From Pseudomonadota bacterium (GTDB lineage: Bacteria; SZUA-182; DTGQ01): a stretch of 6,670 bases of DNA. Position 1 is the stretch's first letter; each line of letters starts with the position of its first letter. This document shows, piece after piece, positions 6,335 to 6,670 of the stretch. Location: NCBI GenBank assembly GCA_030605265.1, contig JAUWIR010000256.1, forward strand, positions 1-6,670. The letters run 5' to 3'. Under the pieces are notes generated by a model. That model did not search any database, was not told the DNA's origin, and worked only from the letters and a program-made list of their open reading frames with translations. The position numbers were made by a program, and so were the translations under genes.

Positions 6335-6545
6335 AAAAGAAAAAAAAGAGCTGATTCTATTTGCCCGATCTACCTCACTTAGGGAAGACTTAAGGCAGGT
6401 AACTTCCCTGCGGGCTGAATGGCTGCAAAATCAAAACCTGGAGAATATTGAAACATGGCTTACCTTTCTTAAAGGCTATAATGAATTCATTAATCATAAG
6501 CCCAAACCTTTTCGCCCTATCAGTGAAAAGATCATGAAAATATAA
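6321..6545 (+). CDS. Small partner protein of the nucleotidyltransferase
   Basis: A 74-residue, basic, mostly helical-looking soluble protein without signal peptide or Cys. Notable blocks are SLREDLRQVTSLRAEW (19-34) and the C-terminal FLKGYNEFINHKPKPFRPI (49-67). From memory, small proteins with this SLRED and NHKPKPF pattern accompany nucleotidyltransferase genes in environmental genomes; no family name can be given. The ATG lies inside the last codons of the upstream gene (14-bp overlap), with GAAGGAAA a few bases ahead as ribosome binding site, so the two are co-transcribed. It may be the antitoxin or a regulatory or substrate-delivery subunit. This is inference from size and coupling. 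Confidence 0.7.
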   Translation: MHLNEKEKKELILFARSTSLREDLRQVTSLRAEWLQNQNLENIETWLTFLKGYNEFINHKPKPFRPISEKIMKI

Positions 6546-6550
6546 GGCAT

Positions 6551-6565
6551 CCTTCATAAAGAAGG
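6551..6565 (+). repeat. Short ccttc/gaagg hairpin after the nucleotidyltransferase pair
   Basis: ccttc (6551-6555) pairs with gaagg (6561-6565) around ataaa, six bases after the stop codon. The preceding cat gives catccttcat, close to the unit of the palindrome at 6605-6670, so this may be a stray or degraded unit. The 5-bp stem has no immediate T-tract and is weak as a terminator. Confidence 0.3.
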
Positions 6566-6604
6566 AAAAGTAGTTTACACTTATGACTTTTTATTTTTTT
6601 ATTT

Positions 6605-6670
6605 ACCATGAAGGGCATGAAGGAAAAGAAGGAATAAAAAAATCTTCATGCTCTTCATGTCCTTCATGGT
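6605..6670 (-). repeat. Palindrome of CATGAAGGN 9-nt units (element C), cut by window end
   Basis: The left arm holds three 9-nt units: catgaaggg, catgaagga and aaagaagga. The right arm on the reverse strand holds catgaagga, catgaagag and catgaagat. The outer 10 bp (accatgaagg / ccttcatggt) are perfectly complementary, and about 22 of 30 arm positions pair overall, around an A7/T7 centre (6635-6641). It lies about 60 bp after the partner gene and could act as a bidirectional terminator. It resembles dispersed CATGAAGG-type intergenic repeats seen in several uncultivated bacterial groups, a comparison made from memory. It may continue past the window. Confidence 0.7.

Noticed and set aside
6605..6670. 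CRISPR array or coding minisatellite
   Set aside because: Units are 9 nt with no spacers and are arranged head-to-head in two halves, which is a palindromic intergenic repeat, not an array.

Overview
The window is a low-GC (by eye, mid-to-high 30s percent) bacterial segment with every recognisable gene on the + strand. It looks like an uncultivated, probably anaerobic, Gram-negative-type environmental bacterium. The pointers are an exported multihaem c-type cytochrome with a YCHSNG-type haem motif known from metal-reducing and sediment lineages, a permease-EIIA fusion, AsnRS, an AbiEii-like nucleotidyltransferase pair, and intergenic palindromes built of roughly 9-nt units. The phylum cannot be fixed from this sequence; Nitrospirota, anammox-type Planctomycetota, Omnitrophota and similar candidate phyla all remain possible.

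Layout. Positions 1-911 hold the 3' part of an APC-superfamily permease fused to a PTS EIIA-type domain that keeps its phosphorylatable His. Positions 912-1245 are a gene-free stretch with a degenerate 9-nt-unit palindrome, a sigma70-like promoter and a long hairpin in the leader of asnS. Positions 1246-2640 are a complete asnS. Positions 2673-3587 are an alpha/beta hydrolase gene split by one in-frame TAA; the nucleophile lies before the stop and the acid and His after it. Positions 3588-3735 hold a frameshifted, start-less relic of a doubled-CXXCH cytochrome domain. After a non-coding leader, 4077-5699 encodes an exported protein with eight CXXCH sites plus one CX3CH site, followed by a 160-residue Phe/Asn-rich tail with almost no charge. 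Positions 5783-6545 are a two-gene overlapping module: an AbiEii-like nucleotidyltransferase and a 74-residue partner. The window ends in a second palindrome of 9-nt units, which has the same plan as the first.

The genes do not form one pathway. asnS is a housekeeping gene, and the hydrolase 32 bp behind it may be or have been co-transcribed. The cytochrome has its own leader and ribosome binding site, and the CXXCH relic just upstream suggests that a larger cytochrome locus once stood here. The nucleotidyltransferase pair resembles a mobile toxin-antitoxin-type accessory module. The most unusual items are the cytochrome tail, the 9:9 match between haem motifs and spare histidines in that protein, the hidden CXXCH relic, and the shared design of the two palindromes.
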